Of a DNA stretch of 64,000 nucleotides, positions 16,694 to 23,983 are shown one piece after another. Both the position numbers and the translations under genes were made by a program. The notes beneath the pieces are model-generated. The model was not told the DNA's origin and did no database searches. It was given only the letters and a program-made list of their open reading frames with translations. How positions within the stretch are numbered: position 1 is the stretch's first letter; every line of letters begins with the position of its first letter. The stretch spans positions 476,536 through 540,535 of the forward strand of contig CP127080.1 in the NCBI GenBank assembly GCA_030252795.1. The letters are read 5' to 3'. Source of the DNA: Porticoccaceae bacterium LTM1. Its GTDB lineage: Bacteria; Pseudomonadota; Gammaproteobacteria; Pseudomonadales; Porticoccaceae.

Positions 16694-17260
16694 ATGGAAA
16701 CAGAATCAACACTTAGCATCAGATTTGAAAAGGTCTGGAAAGCTCTTAAGAAAGAGAGTGTCCGGGGCAGTGTCGTAATGGCATCTGCTGTAATTGAGGA
16801 TATTCTTGAAGAGCTATTAAAAAACCGCTTGGAGTTATGTTGCGAGGAGCATGATCCTCTCTTCGATGGCGCCAATGCTCCAATTGGCAATATGTCCTCT
16901 AAAATTGAACTGTCTTTTCGTACTGGTTGTATTGGTCCAAAGCTCAGAAAGAGTTTTCATATATTGAGAAAGCTCAGGAACGATTTTGCTCATTTATCTC
17001 ATGACATCGATTTTGAAACTCAATCTGTTAAAGATCGGACTAGGAACCTATTGAAGCTTAATTCCGAATTTGTAGAACTAATATGGAAGGAAGCTCGAAG
17101 TGAACTATTTGAAATTGCCGGTATAAACGCTCCAGAAGAATGCCAAGACTTTTTTTCAGATATGTTGAAGAATGCAGGATATAGAAACACTTTTGAAATT
17201 TGGGTTAGCGCCGTAGCTGGCTCATTGGCAGAAAAATGTAACGAGATACAACGATTATAA
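16694..17260 (+). CDS. Cassette 3: MltR-like (HEPN-type) protein
   Basis: A 188-residue protein resembling the mannitol-repressor (MltR) family and related helical DUF proteins: ESVRGSVVMASAVIEDILEE, then FDGANAPIGNMSSKIELSF and LRKLRNDFAHLSHD. The last segment also contains an R-x4-H (RNDFAH) HEPN motif. MltR proteins were named as repressors but are poorly understood. With cassette 2 it makes two HEPN-motif proteins in a row. Start 7 bp after the attC core. Confidence 0.65.
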   Translation: METESTLSIRFEKVWKALKKESVRGSVVMASAVIEDILEELLKNRLELCCEEHDPLFDGANAPIGNMSSKIELSFRTGCIGPKLRKSFHILRKLRNDFAHLSHDIDFETQSVKDRTRNLLKLNSEFVELIWKEARSELFEIAGINAPEECQDFFSDMLKNAGYRNTFEIWVSAVAGSLAEKCNEIQRL

Positions 17261-17280
17261 TTTAAACCCATGCTAAAAAT

Positions 17281-17373
17281 GCCTAACAAACGCAGCAACA
17301 CGGATCCAGCAAGCATTGGCCTTGAAGAGCAGGCCAATAAACGCTTGCCGGCCCGGTTCTGCGGGCGTTATAT
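17281..17373 (+). repeat. attC site 3
   Basis: The inverse core GCCTAAC (17281-17287) is paired with GCGTTATAT ending at 17373, 93 bp in all. Arms such as CGCAGCA / TTCTGCGGGCG and TTGGCCTTGAAGAGCAGGCCAA form the folded site. The R' core deviates from GTTRRRY in its last bases. Confidence 0.75.
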
Positions 17374-17391
17374 TTTTTAGGGAAAATTACA

Positions 17392-17934
17392 ATGCGTTTA
17401 ATAGCTTTTATGCCTTTGCTTCTCTTGTTGGCTTCGTGTGCTAGCTCTCCGGTTGGAGAGCCGTTCGCAGGTATAGAGAGTCATCAATCAGATAAAGCCA
17501 TTGTTTATGTCTTTAGAAAATCAGCTTTTCCGGGAAGTGCGCGAGATACAAATATCTTTGTAAATGGAAAGGTTGAATTAGCTTTGTCTAATGGCTCATA
17601 CGGAATTCTGAGGTTGTCTGGAGGAGAATATACTTTTGGCGCAAAGAATATTCCAGGCTGGCAATACGTCGAAGGGCATCCAATAGAAACTAAATTCAAT
17701 GTGAAGGCAGGAGGTATCTACTATCTCATGTTTACTAAGCAGTTTGATGTGAGTGCAGGAACCAAAGAAAAAGTGTTCATTACAAATTCGGAAATGGAAA
17801 TTAATACCGGGGTTTTAGAAGGTGGTCTGCTTGATTCCAGTGATGTGATAGGTTTTGTTACCGAAGAGTTTGCTATAGAACAGCTAAAAAAGACTAAAAA
17901 GACTGGTCTGCAAGTTGATCAAAACAAAATATAA
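17392..17934 (+). CDS. Cassette 4: DUF2846-like lipoprotein
   Basis: A 180-residue lipoprotein: the signal MRLIAFMPLLLLLASC ends in the lipobox LASC. The mature part has KAIVYVFRKSAFPGSARD, INVxG-like IFVNGKVELAL, GSYGILRLSGGEYTF and FNVKAGGIYYLMF, the pattern of DUF2846 outer-membrane-facing lipoproteins of unknown role. It is read in the same direction as the other cassette genes; its end overlaps attC site 4. Confidence 0.7.
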   Translation: MRLIAFMPLLLLLASCASSPVGEPFAGIESHQSDKAIVYVFRKSAFPGSARDTNIFVNGKVELALSNGSYGILRLSGGEYTFGAKNIPGWQYVEGHPIETKFNVKAGGIYYLMFTKQFDVSAGTKEKVFITNSEMEINTGVLEGGLLDSSDVIGFVTEEFAIEQLKKTKKTGLQVDQNKI

Positions 17935-17976
17935 CAAGCAAAGGTAGCGGATAAACCGCTGCTTTGGGCGTTAAAA
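17929..17976 (+). repeat. attC site 4 (short)
   Basis: ATATAAC (17929-17935) and GCGTTAAAA (ending 17976) enclose a tight hairpin GCAAAGGTAGCGG-ATAAA-CCGCTGCTTTG with one extrahelical base, the asymmetry that sets strand choice in attC recombination. At about 48 bp it is near the minimum attC length. Confidence 0.75.
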
Positions 17977-17985
17977 GGAATCAGC

Positions 17986-18414
17986 ATGATTAGGTGGGTG
18001 TCTATAGTCCTTGGTGCTCCGGCCGTTGTGCTATTGGCCTTTATCGGAGCGTATGAGCTTCATGCGAACTCAATTATTGATTGTTCCGATGATATCGATG
18101 ACTGGAGCAAAGTTGAAGATATTAAGAAAAAGGTTCTAGCTATACCCTTTGTTGAAGTTAGCATGGGTGAGCCAGGTTATCTCGAGTATGAGGGTATCTG
18201 GTTTGATGGCTATGTGAAGGTCTCTAGCTCTATTTTTGGAAACTCGATTTTCACACGGCTCTATATTAGCAATGGAGTTTACGCAAATTGTCGTCGCTCG
18301 TATAGCCAATGGTGGTATGTGGCATTGGAAGAAAGTCTCTTTATAACAAGCGGTTGTAGCAAGGCCGCACAGGGCGCGGCTGAACGGCTTACACTGCGCT
18401 CCAGCCGCCACTAA
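17986..18414 (+). CDS. Cassette 5: secreted or anchored hypothetical protein
   Basis: A 142-residue protein with one N-terminal hydrophobic helix (VSIVLGAPAVVLLAFIGAYEL) that is either a signal peptide or an anchor, and a mature part of unknown family. The last 25 residues are encoded by attC site 5, ending at a TAA inside it, so the tail is probably not functional. I recognise no homologue. Confidence 0.55.
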   Translation: MIRWVSIVLGAPAVVLLAFIGAYELHANSIIDCSDDIDDWSKVEDIKKKVLAIPFVEVSMGEPGYLEYEGIWFDGYVKVSSSIFGNSIFTRLYISNGVYANCRRSYSQWWYVALEESLFITSGCSKAAQGAAERLTLRSSRH

Positions 18415-18428
18415 ACCGGGCGTTAGGG
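18341..18428 (+). repeat. attC site 5
   Basis: TTATAAC (18341-18347) and GGGCGTTAGGG (ending 18428) are separated by paired GC-rich segments (GCGGTTGTAG..., CCGCACAGGGCGCGG, CAGCCGCC). It is 88 bp long and the last convincing attC in the array. Confidence 0.75.
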
Positions 18429-18449
18429 CTCCGAGTTACCCACATTTAG

Positions 18450-18563
18450 TAGACACCTACTATAGTTAGCTTCACGGCTAACATGGAGGTGTGAGATGGC
18501 AAGAAAAAGAAAAGAAGCCTATACCGAAGAGTTTCGTCGCGAGGCGGTTCGGCGGGCAGTGAA
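18450..18563 (+). mobile_element. IS3-type insertion sequence remnant (left end and start of orfA)
   Basis: An ATG at 18496 with GGAGGTG upstream opens MARKRKEAYTEEFRREAVRRA, the start of an IS3-family OrfA helix-turn-helix transposase subunit. The frame stops at 18573 after 25 residues because it runs into the downstream gene. TAGTAGACACCTACTA near 18450 may be part of the left terminal repeat. The rest of the element, orfB and the right end are absent. Confidence 0.65.
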
Positions 18564-19022
18564 GGCCTTGTAAATGTCTCCCCAAAAGGCATGGATAGTT
18601 TTAGGGTTTTAAGTGGTTCTAAGGAGGCTTGGCTAAATCTTACCGGTAGTGGTAATGAAACGGCAGCTCATGTTCTTGAGAATCGTAGAATGACAATAAT
18701 GTTTTGCTCATTTGATAAGCAGCCACTTATATTAAGGTTGTATGGGAAGGCAAAAGCTATTCACCCTCGAGAGGATGAATGGCGGGACCTTATGAGGCTA
18801 TTTCCTGAGTACACTGGAGCACGACAAGTTTTTGAAGTGGATATAGAGCTTGTGCAAACGTCATGTGGCTATGCTGTCCCTTTCTATGATTTAGTTGGTG
18901 AGCGTCCAACATTAAGGAAGTGGGCTGATAACCGTGGGCGTGAGGGTGTCGAGGAATATTGGCAAGAGAAAAACACCAAAAGCCTGGATGGGAAAGATAC
19001 TGGAATCATCGGAAATGCGTAA
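18564..19022 (+). pseudogene. Pyridoxamine-5'-phosphate-oxidase-like protein, 5'-truncated
   Basis: The protein reads GLVNVSPKGMDSFRVL, TGSGNETAAHVLENRRMTIMFCSF, RLYGKAKAI and VDIELVQTSCGYAVPFY, which is the PNPOx-like flavin-binding fold of about 185-residue homologues. The first ~35 residues are missing: the reading frame is continuous back to about 18564, where IS3-type sequence takes over. A shortened product could start at the ATG at 18591, but it would lack the first strands of the barrel. The C-terminal part is intact. Confidence 0.75.
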
Positions 19023-19090
19023 CAATCACAAGCAGACATGGGCAAACTACCGCTGGTGCTCTAAATTTGCTCCTGTTATGGACGTTTTCA

Positions 19091-19723
19091 ATGAATAAGC
19101 TAACTCTAGCAACCATTCTTCTGTTGCCAATAACCTGCTTCGGTAGCAGCTTTGAAGAAGAGTTGGTGTCTGCTGCAAAGGATCGAACCAAGCACCATGT
19201 GATTTACGATGGCTCTTATGTTTCGATCTCTTACCCAGGTGGAGATGTGTCACCAAATAAAGGTGTCTGTACGGATGTTGTAATTCGGTCGTATCGGGCG
19301 CTGGGTGTGGATCTTCAGGTTCTGGTTCATGAGGATATAACCGATAACTTTGATCTGTATCCATCCAAAACGATTTGGGGGCTATCCAAGGCCGATAAAA
19401 ATATCGATCACCGTCGAGTTCCGAATCTGCAGACCTTCTTTTCACGGTATGGCACGGTATTGCCAATTACTGAAGATCCAGAAGACTATTCACCCGGTGA
19501 TCTTGTTACCTGGATGTTGCCCGGAAAGCGTCCGCATATTGGTATTGTTGTGGATGAGTATTCCTCTGAAACAGGGACTCCACTTATTGTTCATAATGTG
19601 GGTCGTGGGCCCCGCATGGAGAATAAGCTATTTTTATATGAGATTACCGGACACTACCGGTTTGTTCCTGAAAAATATAAAAACTATGATATACAGAATG
19701 GCGAAACTCCATCTTTGGAGTAG
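19091..19723 (+). CDS. DUF1287 family secreted protein
   Basis: A 210-residue protein with a signal peptide (MNKLTLATILLLPITCFGSS) and the DUF1287 signatures YDGSYVSISYPGGDVSPNKGVCTDVVIRS shortened here to its key parts: GVCTDVVIR, LGVDLQ, DHRRVPNL, GDLVTW and HIGIVVD, the Cys/His pattern of an NlpC/P60-like amidase fold. The catalytic Cys would be that in GVCTDV and the His that in PHIGIV. The ATG at 19091 is chosen because upstream starts give no signal peptide. Confidence 0.8.
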   Translation: MNKLTLATILLLPITCFGSSFEEELVSAAKDRTKHHVIYDGSYVSISYPGGDVSPNKGVCTDVVIRSYRALGVDLQVLVHEDITDNFDLYPSKTIWGLSKADKNIDHRRVPNLQTFFSRYGTVLPITEDPEDYSPGDLVTWMLPGKRPHIGIVVDEYSSETGTPLIVHNVGRGPRMENKLFLYEITGHYRFVPEKYKNYDIQNGETPSLE

Positions 19724-19761
19724 CATGTTATCGTTCTACTCTTATGTCAGAGACAGAGTCT

Positions 19762-19787
19762 GGTTCGCGGCTGAAGCCGCTCCTACA
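19762..19787. repeat. REP-like palindrome at the end of the EVE gene
   Basis: GCGGCTGAAGCCGCTCCTAC is the widespread 'GTAGGAGCGGCTTCAGCCGC' palindrome known from pseudomonad genomes. It overlaps the last codons of the minus-strand EVE gene. One copy is seen in the window. Confidence 0.6.
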
Positions 19788-20238
19788 GCATTTTGAGTAA
19801 GGTGCCCCATTCGTTCTCTGTTACTGGTTGGACGGAGAGGCGGCCTTGTTTTACCAGTGTCATATTTTCCAGTGCTTTTGTGGCCTTAATCTCGGTAAGT
19901 GGAATCAGCCTCGGAAACTTCTGCTCCAGCTGTACATCAACACAAAACCAGCGCGGGTTTTCTGCCGTTGCCTTCGGATCAAAATATTTACTCTCGGGAT
20001 TGAATTGATCCGGGTCTGGGTAGGCGGCCTTCACGACTTTCATAACGCCGATGATACCAGCGGGTTTGCAGCTGGAATGGTAGAAAAATACTTGATCATT
20101 AACGGAGACCTGATCTCGCAGCAGGTTGCGTGCCTGGTAATTGCGAATGCCATTCCAGTGTCCGGTCTGGTTGGGTTCCGCGGCTAGTTGGTCGATGCTG
20201 TATTCGTCGGGTTCGGATTTGAATAGCCAATACTTCAT
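19783..20238 (-). CDS. EVE domain protein
   Basis: A 151-residue single-domain EVE protein (PUA-like fold): MKYWLFKSEPDEYSIDQL, HWNGIRNYQARNLLRD, DQVFFYHSSCKPAGIIGVMKV and WFCVDVQLEQKFPRLIPL are its hallmarks. EVE domains bind modified bases in DNA or RNA. Its length matches the stand-alone bacterial family. It is convergent with DUF1287. Confidence 0.92.
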   Translation of the reverse strand: MKYWLFKSEPDEYSIDQLAAEPNQTGHWNGIRNYQARNLLRDQVSVNDQVFFYHSSCKPAGIIGVMKVVKAAYPDPDQFNPESKYFDPKATAENPRWFCVDVQLEQKFPRLIPLTEIKATKALENMTLVKQGRLSVQPVTENEWGTLLKML

Positions 20239-20846
20239 TAGGGTACCTCTAAAAATGCACTTTTTCCGCGATGGCTGCGTTGGTATCGTACTCGACTCCT
20301 CATGTATGTGTATACACTCCGGGTCTCCGTGCGCTACCGCCTTGCCCTCAAAGCGGTTTCATAATTACTGCACTTGCTGACTCTGTTTCAGATGGAGTCG
20401 ACTCAGGCTTGACGCCCGCTGAAATTGTCCTAAGTAACACACTGTCAGTGTGGAGAAATACTGTTACATCGTGGTACGCCAAGCCAGTGGATCAACAGAA
20501 TTACTGGGCTAGCTAAGTAAAAGAACGTATTTGAGTTACGTAGCAGGATGGTGTGGTTCTAACTGAGGATTGGTAGGGTTGTATTTGAGAGGGTTTACCA
20601 TCTTTGATGTCTTTCTATCGCTCTGTTTATGCAGGGTACTTGCAGGGGGGAATGTGAGTGAGGGAAATAAAATTAATCGCTGAGCTTGCTAATTTAGCGT
20701 GAGCAACTATCTTTAGTTCTCAATGGAATATAGTTGTCATACCTTATACGTGGTGGCTTTGTTCCTTCATAATCTAAGCTTCTGATTCCTGTTTTAGTAC
20801 TTAAGCTTGGTATTATTTCTAATAAAAATTCTTAATGGTGCATGCT
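20239..20846. other. AT-rich intergenic spacer with a palindromic repeat half
   Basis: About 600 bp without a convincing gene. 20241-20375 starts GGGTACCTCTAAAAATGC and continues with a CTCATGTATGTGTATACACTCCGG hairpin core and GCCTTGCCCTC, the left part of a dispersed palindromic element common in gammaproteobacteria. The matching opposite end is at about 23800-23934. A CACACTG-T-CAGTGTG palindrome lies near 20439. The rest shows nothing recognisable. Confidence 0.6.
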
Positions 20847-21146
20847 ATGAAAGGACTCCTGTGTTTGTATTTTGTCATATTGATTTCTCCACATGCTAAA
20901 GCTGATGTTCCATATGATCTTAAACTTTACAGGGAATATCATGACTGCTTGAGGCGCGAGCATGTCAAGGATGACGCAAATTATTCAAAGACTAAAAACT
21001 CATGTAAGAGTATAGCTAAGGATTTTATTGATAAGTCTAATTCCAAAAAAATTTCTAGATCAATGATTCGTGTTGCCAATAAGAGATTGAGGGAAATGTA
21101 TAAGCCAGATGTAAAGGTTAGGGGTAAAAAAAAGGACTCAAATTGA
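20847..21146 (+). CDS. Small secreted basic protein, unknown
   Basis: A 99-residue protein with a signal peptide (MKGLLCLYFVILISPHAKA) followed by a Lys-rich soluble part with two cysteines (DCLRREHV and KNSCKSIAKDF) that could form a disulfide. No family recognised. The ATG at 20847 is favoured over 20835 because GGTG lies upstream and the signal peptide is cleaner. It lies 17 bp before the next gene, so they are probably cotranscribed. Confidence 0.5.
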   Translation: MKGLLCLYFVILISPHAKADVPYDLKLYREYHDCLRREHVKDDANYSKTKNSCKSIAKDFIDKSNSKKISRSMIRVANKRLREMYKPDVKVRGKKKDSN

Positions 21147-21163
21147 GAAAAGGGAGGTGAGGG

Positions 21164-23032
21164 ATGATTTTCAGATTCTATAAGATTTTTATTTTCATTG
21201 CATTTTTTTCTTCTTCGGTTTTTGCTAAAGCTCAGGTACCACCGCCGCTTGAGACTCCATTTGTTTCGGAGGTTGTGGATAACTCTTTTATTGTTGCTCA
21301 CTTTACCGTTGAGCATGACCGCTATATAGCCCCCTGGGGATATTTATATGATGATGTCTATGTGGAAAGGCACCTAATAATGAGGGTGGATGGCTCACAA
21401 TGGCAGCCTGTCGTTCAAACAGCTGGGGACGCATGGGTTTCGGTCTACGAGTTTAGTGATGTTGCACCAGGTGTGTACGAGTTTTTTGTAGTTGAATATG
21501 GACCTTGGCAGGCCACGAGTCCAATTGCCTCTGTTTTAATTGAAGAGTTGGGGTCGGTGGATGAAGAGACTGTTCTACCTATAATTGAACAGTCAAAGTT
21601 TAAATATGAAATGCGGGTGGGTGATGTTAACTCGGATGGCCTGTTGGATATTTTTGTGAAAAGAGTGGACTCTGGGCCAGAGAGTTTGGGTACCATTACT
21701 TCAACTATTTTGATACAAAGTAGTGCTAATAATTTTTCCCATATAATTCCAACTTCTTCACAAGAATCGGTCGCTGAGGGGTGGGGGGTAGCGCGCATCG
21801 ACTGGCTACTTAACGATTACAATAGTGATGGTAATATTGACCTCCAGCTGTATAACCTAAGTGATCATGTGCCCAGTGTTAATGACTTGGTTGTATATTC
21901 GTCTGGAAAGGCGTCTACGGGGGGGGTGCTGGGTCTTCATGAGCACACTGAAGCCTTCAATAAATTTATGGGTAACTTGGTTTCTTGGACCTCTGATCCT
22001 GACTTCTTTGAAAACCACTCTTCGGTGGAGGATATTTATGTCAGTTACTATGATTGTGGCTATTATATAAATCCTTACTACGATCCGTTTTATCAAGGGA
22101 TTCCTACAGATCCATATGGACCATATTATGATCCGTATTATGACCCATACTACAATCCGTATTATGATCCCACGGAGCCGTTTGTTTGGGGGTGTGGGCT
22201 AACCTGGGGAGTCTATAGCGTCAAGGTTTATGATCAGGAACATGTTGATATGAATGCCCTCAGGTTTGCACAGGTGGTTGAGGAGGAATTTCCTGGTGGC
22301 CAAGAGGATCTGGATGCGTGTGATTCTGTAACATTTCCAGAAGAAGATGCGGTTGAAATGGGGGCTCTCTTATCAGGCATACTAGAAACGTATTATGCAG
22401 CAGATATACTTGATACCTTTTCTGACTACACTTCGGGTGATTCGGATTTATATGTTAACAATTCAATGGGTTACCCGCCTTTTCCAAAAGATGCAGAGTT
22501 CAATAAGAGCAATAGTTCATATCATAACTATGACGTAAAAACTTTTGTGTGCCCAGAGTTGACACCTGGATGCACCCTTGGCCAAGTGAACTCTTCTCTT
22601 CGCTATTTTTCTTATCCGTCTCGAAGACTGCTGCCAGAGTTAACAAGGATAGATGGTCAAGAGGAGTTGATTGCGCATGTCCCAATTCCACCACAATTCA
22701 CTAATATATCATCGCTCTATTTGAAGGAAATTGGGCCTGTAACCCAGGAGTATGTTGGATCTACGGACTGGCCGCATGCCTTTCAAAATTTAACTAAATA
22801 TCCTCATTATCTCCACCCGGGATTTATTGCGAGGACGGTAATGGTTGAGGAGAATAGGGATATATACATATTTACCCATGGCGCTGGCTATAATGCCTAT
22901 GGGAACTGGGGGGATTGTGATAGGCCAAAGAATATTAATTTGGTTCTGGCTTATACCAATGATTATTATGGCCCTAAAACCTTTAAGCAGCTCGATAAGG
23001 AAACGATTAATCATTGGGATGAAAATCGCTGA
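21164..23032 (+). CDS. Large secreted protein with FG-GAP-like motifs and DPYY repeats
   Basis: A 622-residue protein with a signal peptide (IFIFIAFFSSSVFAKA). Two calcium-loop-like motifs, VGDVNSDGLLDIFVKR near residue 151 and NDYNSDGNIDLQL near 218, resemble FG-GAP/VCBS repeats as in surface proteins. Around residues 318-336 a Tyr/Asp/Pro tract repeats DPYYDPYYNPYYDP. An extended N-terminal half (residues 30-110) reads like a beta-sandwich. GGGAGGTGAGGG gives a strong ribosome site. No full-length family is recognised. Confidence 0.65.
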   Translation: MIFRFYKIFIFIAFFSSSVFAKAQVPPPLETPFVSEVVDNSFIVAHFTVEHDRYIAPWGYLYDDVYVERHLIMRVDGSQWQPVVQTAGDAWVSVYEFSDVAPGVYEFFVVEYGPWQATSPIASVLIEELGSVDEETVLPIIEQSKFKYEMRVGDVNSDGLLDIFVKRVDSGPESLGTITSTILIQSSANNFSHIIPTSSQESVAEGWGVARIDWLLNDYNSDGNIDLQLYNLSDHVPSVNDLVVYSSGKASTGGVLGLHEHTEAFNKFMGNLVSWTSDPDFFENHSSVEDIYVSYYDCGYYINPYYDPFYQGIPTDPYGPYYDPYYDPYYNPYYDPTEPFVWGCGLTWGVYSVKVYDQEHVDMNALRFAQVVEEEFPGGQEDLDACDSVTFPEEDAVEMGALLSGILETYYAADILDTFSDYTSGDSDLYVNNSMGYPPFPKDAEFNKSNSSYHNYDVKTFVCPELTPGCTLGQVNSSLRYFSYPSRRLLPELTRIDGQEELIAHVPIPPQFTNISSLYLKEIGPVTQEYVGSTDWPHAFQNLTKYPHYLHPGFIARTVMVEENRDIYIFTHGAGYNAYGNWGDCDRPKNINLVLAYTNDYYGPKTFKQLDKETINHWDENR

Positions 23033-23182
23033 TTATTTTATTTGATTTTTATTTTGGGCTTATATAAGTGTGACAGCTCTGCACTTTATTTGGTTTCTAA
23101 TGCGCTATTTTAAGTGCTATAAGGTTTAGTGGCTTGAGGTGTTTTCCGCTTCGTATGGTTGGTGATTAATGAGGTCGGTTTA

Positions 23183-23632
23183 ATGTTATTAAGGATTATT
23201 TTGGGTTCTTTATTGCCGCCTTTTTTTATATCTTTGTTTTTATTTTTATATGTAATCGAGTCTCCGGGGTCAGTTGTTGAGATTGGGCTTTATGTTCTTT
23301 CTATTTTTCTCGGGGCTTTGGTTATTTGTTATAAGTATGTGGTTTATTCTGTCATATATGGGGTGGTGCTGGAGTTTTTTATCCTGAAGCGTTTCTCAAA
23401 CGTGTATGCGGTATCGGCTATTCTTGCGGCTGTAGGTGCTGTTTATGCGTTGATAATACTTGTTTTCCCATTGCAGGCTTTTGATCTGAGTGGGTTTTAC
23501 CCTGAACTAAATATCTCACCCACAGATCGTGGTGTTAAGGGCCATCTTTCTATGGTGGCTTTCATGTCTTTCGTGTCTGTATTGAGTGGTCTTTTGATGT
23601 ATGTTGTTAGGAGGAGGGGGGGTGCCTCTTGA
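23183..23632 (+). CDS. Multi-pass membrane protein, unknown
   Basis: A 149-residue hydrophobic protein with four membrane helices (IILGSLLPPFFISLFLFLYV, LYVLSIFLGALVICYKYVV, VYAVSAILAAVGAVYALIIL, FMSFVSVLSGLLMYVV). No known family recognised. The ATG at 23183 has GAGG upstream; an earlier TTG is possible. It follows the secreted repeat protein by 150 bp in the same direction. Confidence 0.5.
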   Translation: MLLRIILGSLLPPFFISLFLFLYVIESPGSVVEIGLYVLSIFLGALVICYKYVVYSVIYGVVLEFFILKRFSNVYAVSAILAAVGAVYALIILVFPLQAFDLSGFYPELNISPTDRGVKGHLSMVAFMSFVSVLSGLLMYVVRRRGGAS

Positions 23633-23983
23633 TGTGTTTGCCTGCCCTTGTTATTTCTTTTATGGTACCATCAAGCTAAGTGGGTGAATGTGAGAATGGC
23701 CAGATTTTCGGTTTCAAATCGCACCTAGTCCATTCAACGGGCACAGGTATCCTGTTGCCATGTTTCAAATACTTGGTTACGAATATAGCGGTAATACGGC
23801 GTTAAAAAGTGGCTCAAAATGCTCATTTACTCCAGTAAACTCCGCTTTTTCACCTCTTTTTGCCTTGTCTTACCTGCGCTCGTTACATTATGAAACAGCT
23901 TTTTGCAAAAAAATCACTATTTTTAGAAGTACCCTTAAATAGATATTTTTAGAGTTGTCAAAGAAAGGTATTGAAGGTGGAAG
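23633..23983. other. Intergenic spacer with a palindromic repeat half
   Basis: About 350 bp without a gene. 23800-23934 holds GCTCATTTACTCCAGTAAAC, GCCTTG and the terminal ATTTTTAGAAGTACCC, which is the right half of the element whose left half lies at 20241. It sits between convergent gene sets and may act as a terminator region for the long minus-strand operon. Confidence 0.55.

Noticed and set aside
19022-19090. Possible attC after the flavoprotein gene (GTAACAATCACAAGC ... TTTGCTCCTGTTATGG)
   Set aside because: Core-like ends exist but the centre does not fold symmetrically and the GTTATGG core does not match GTTRRRY; too weak to extend the array.
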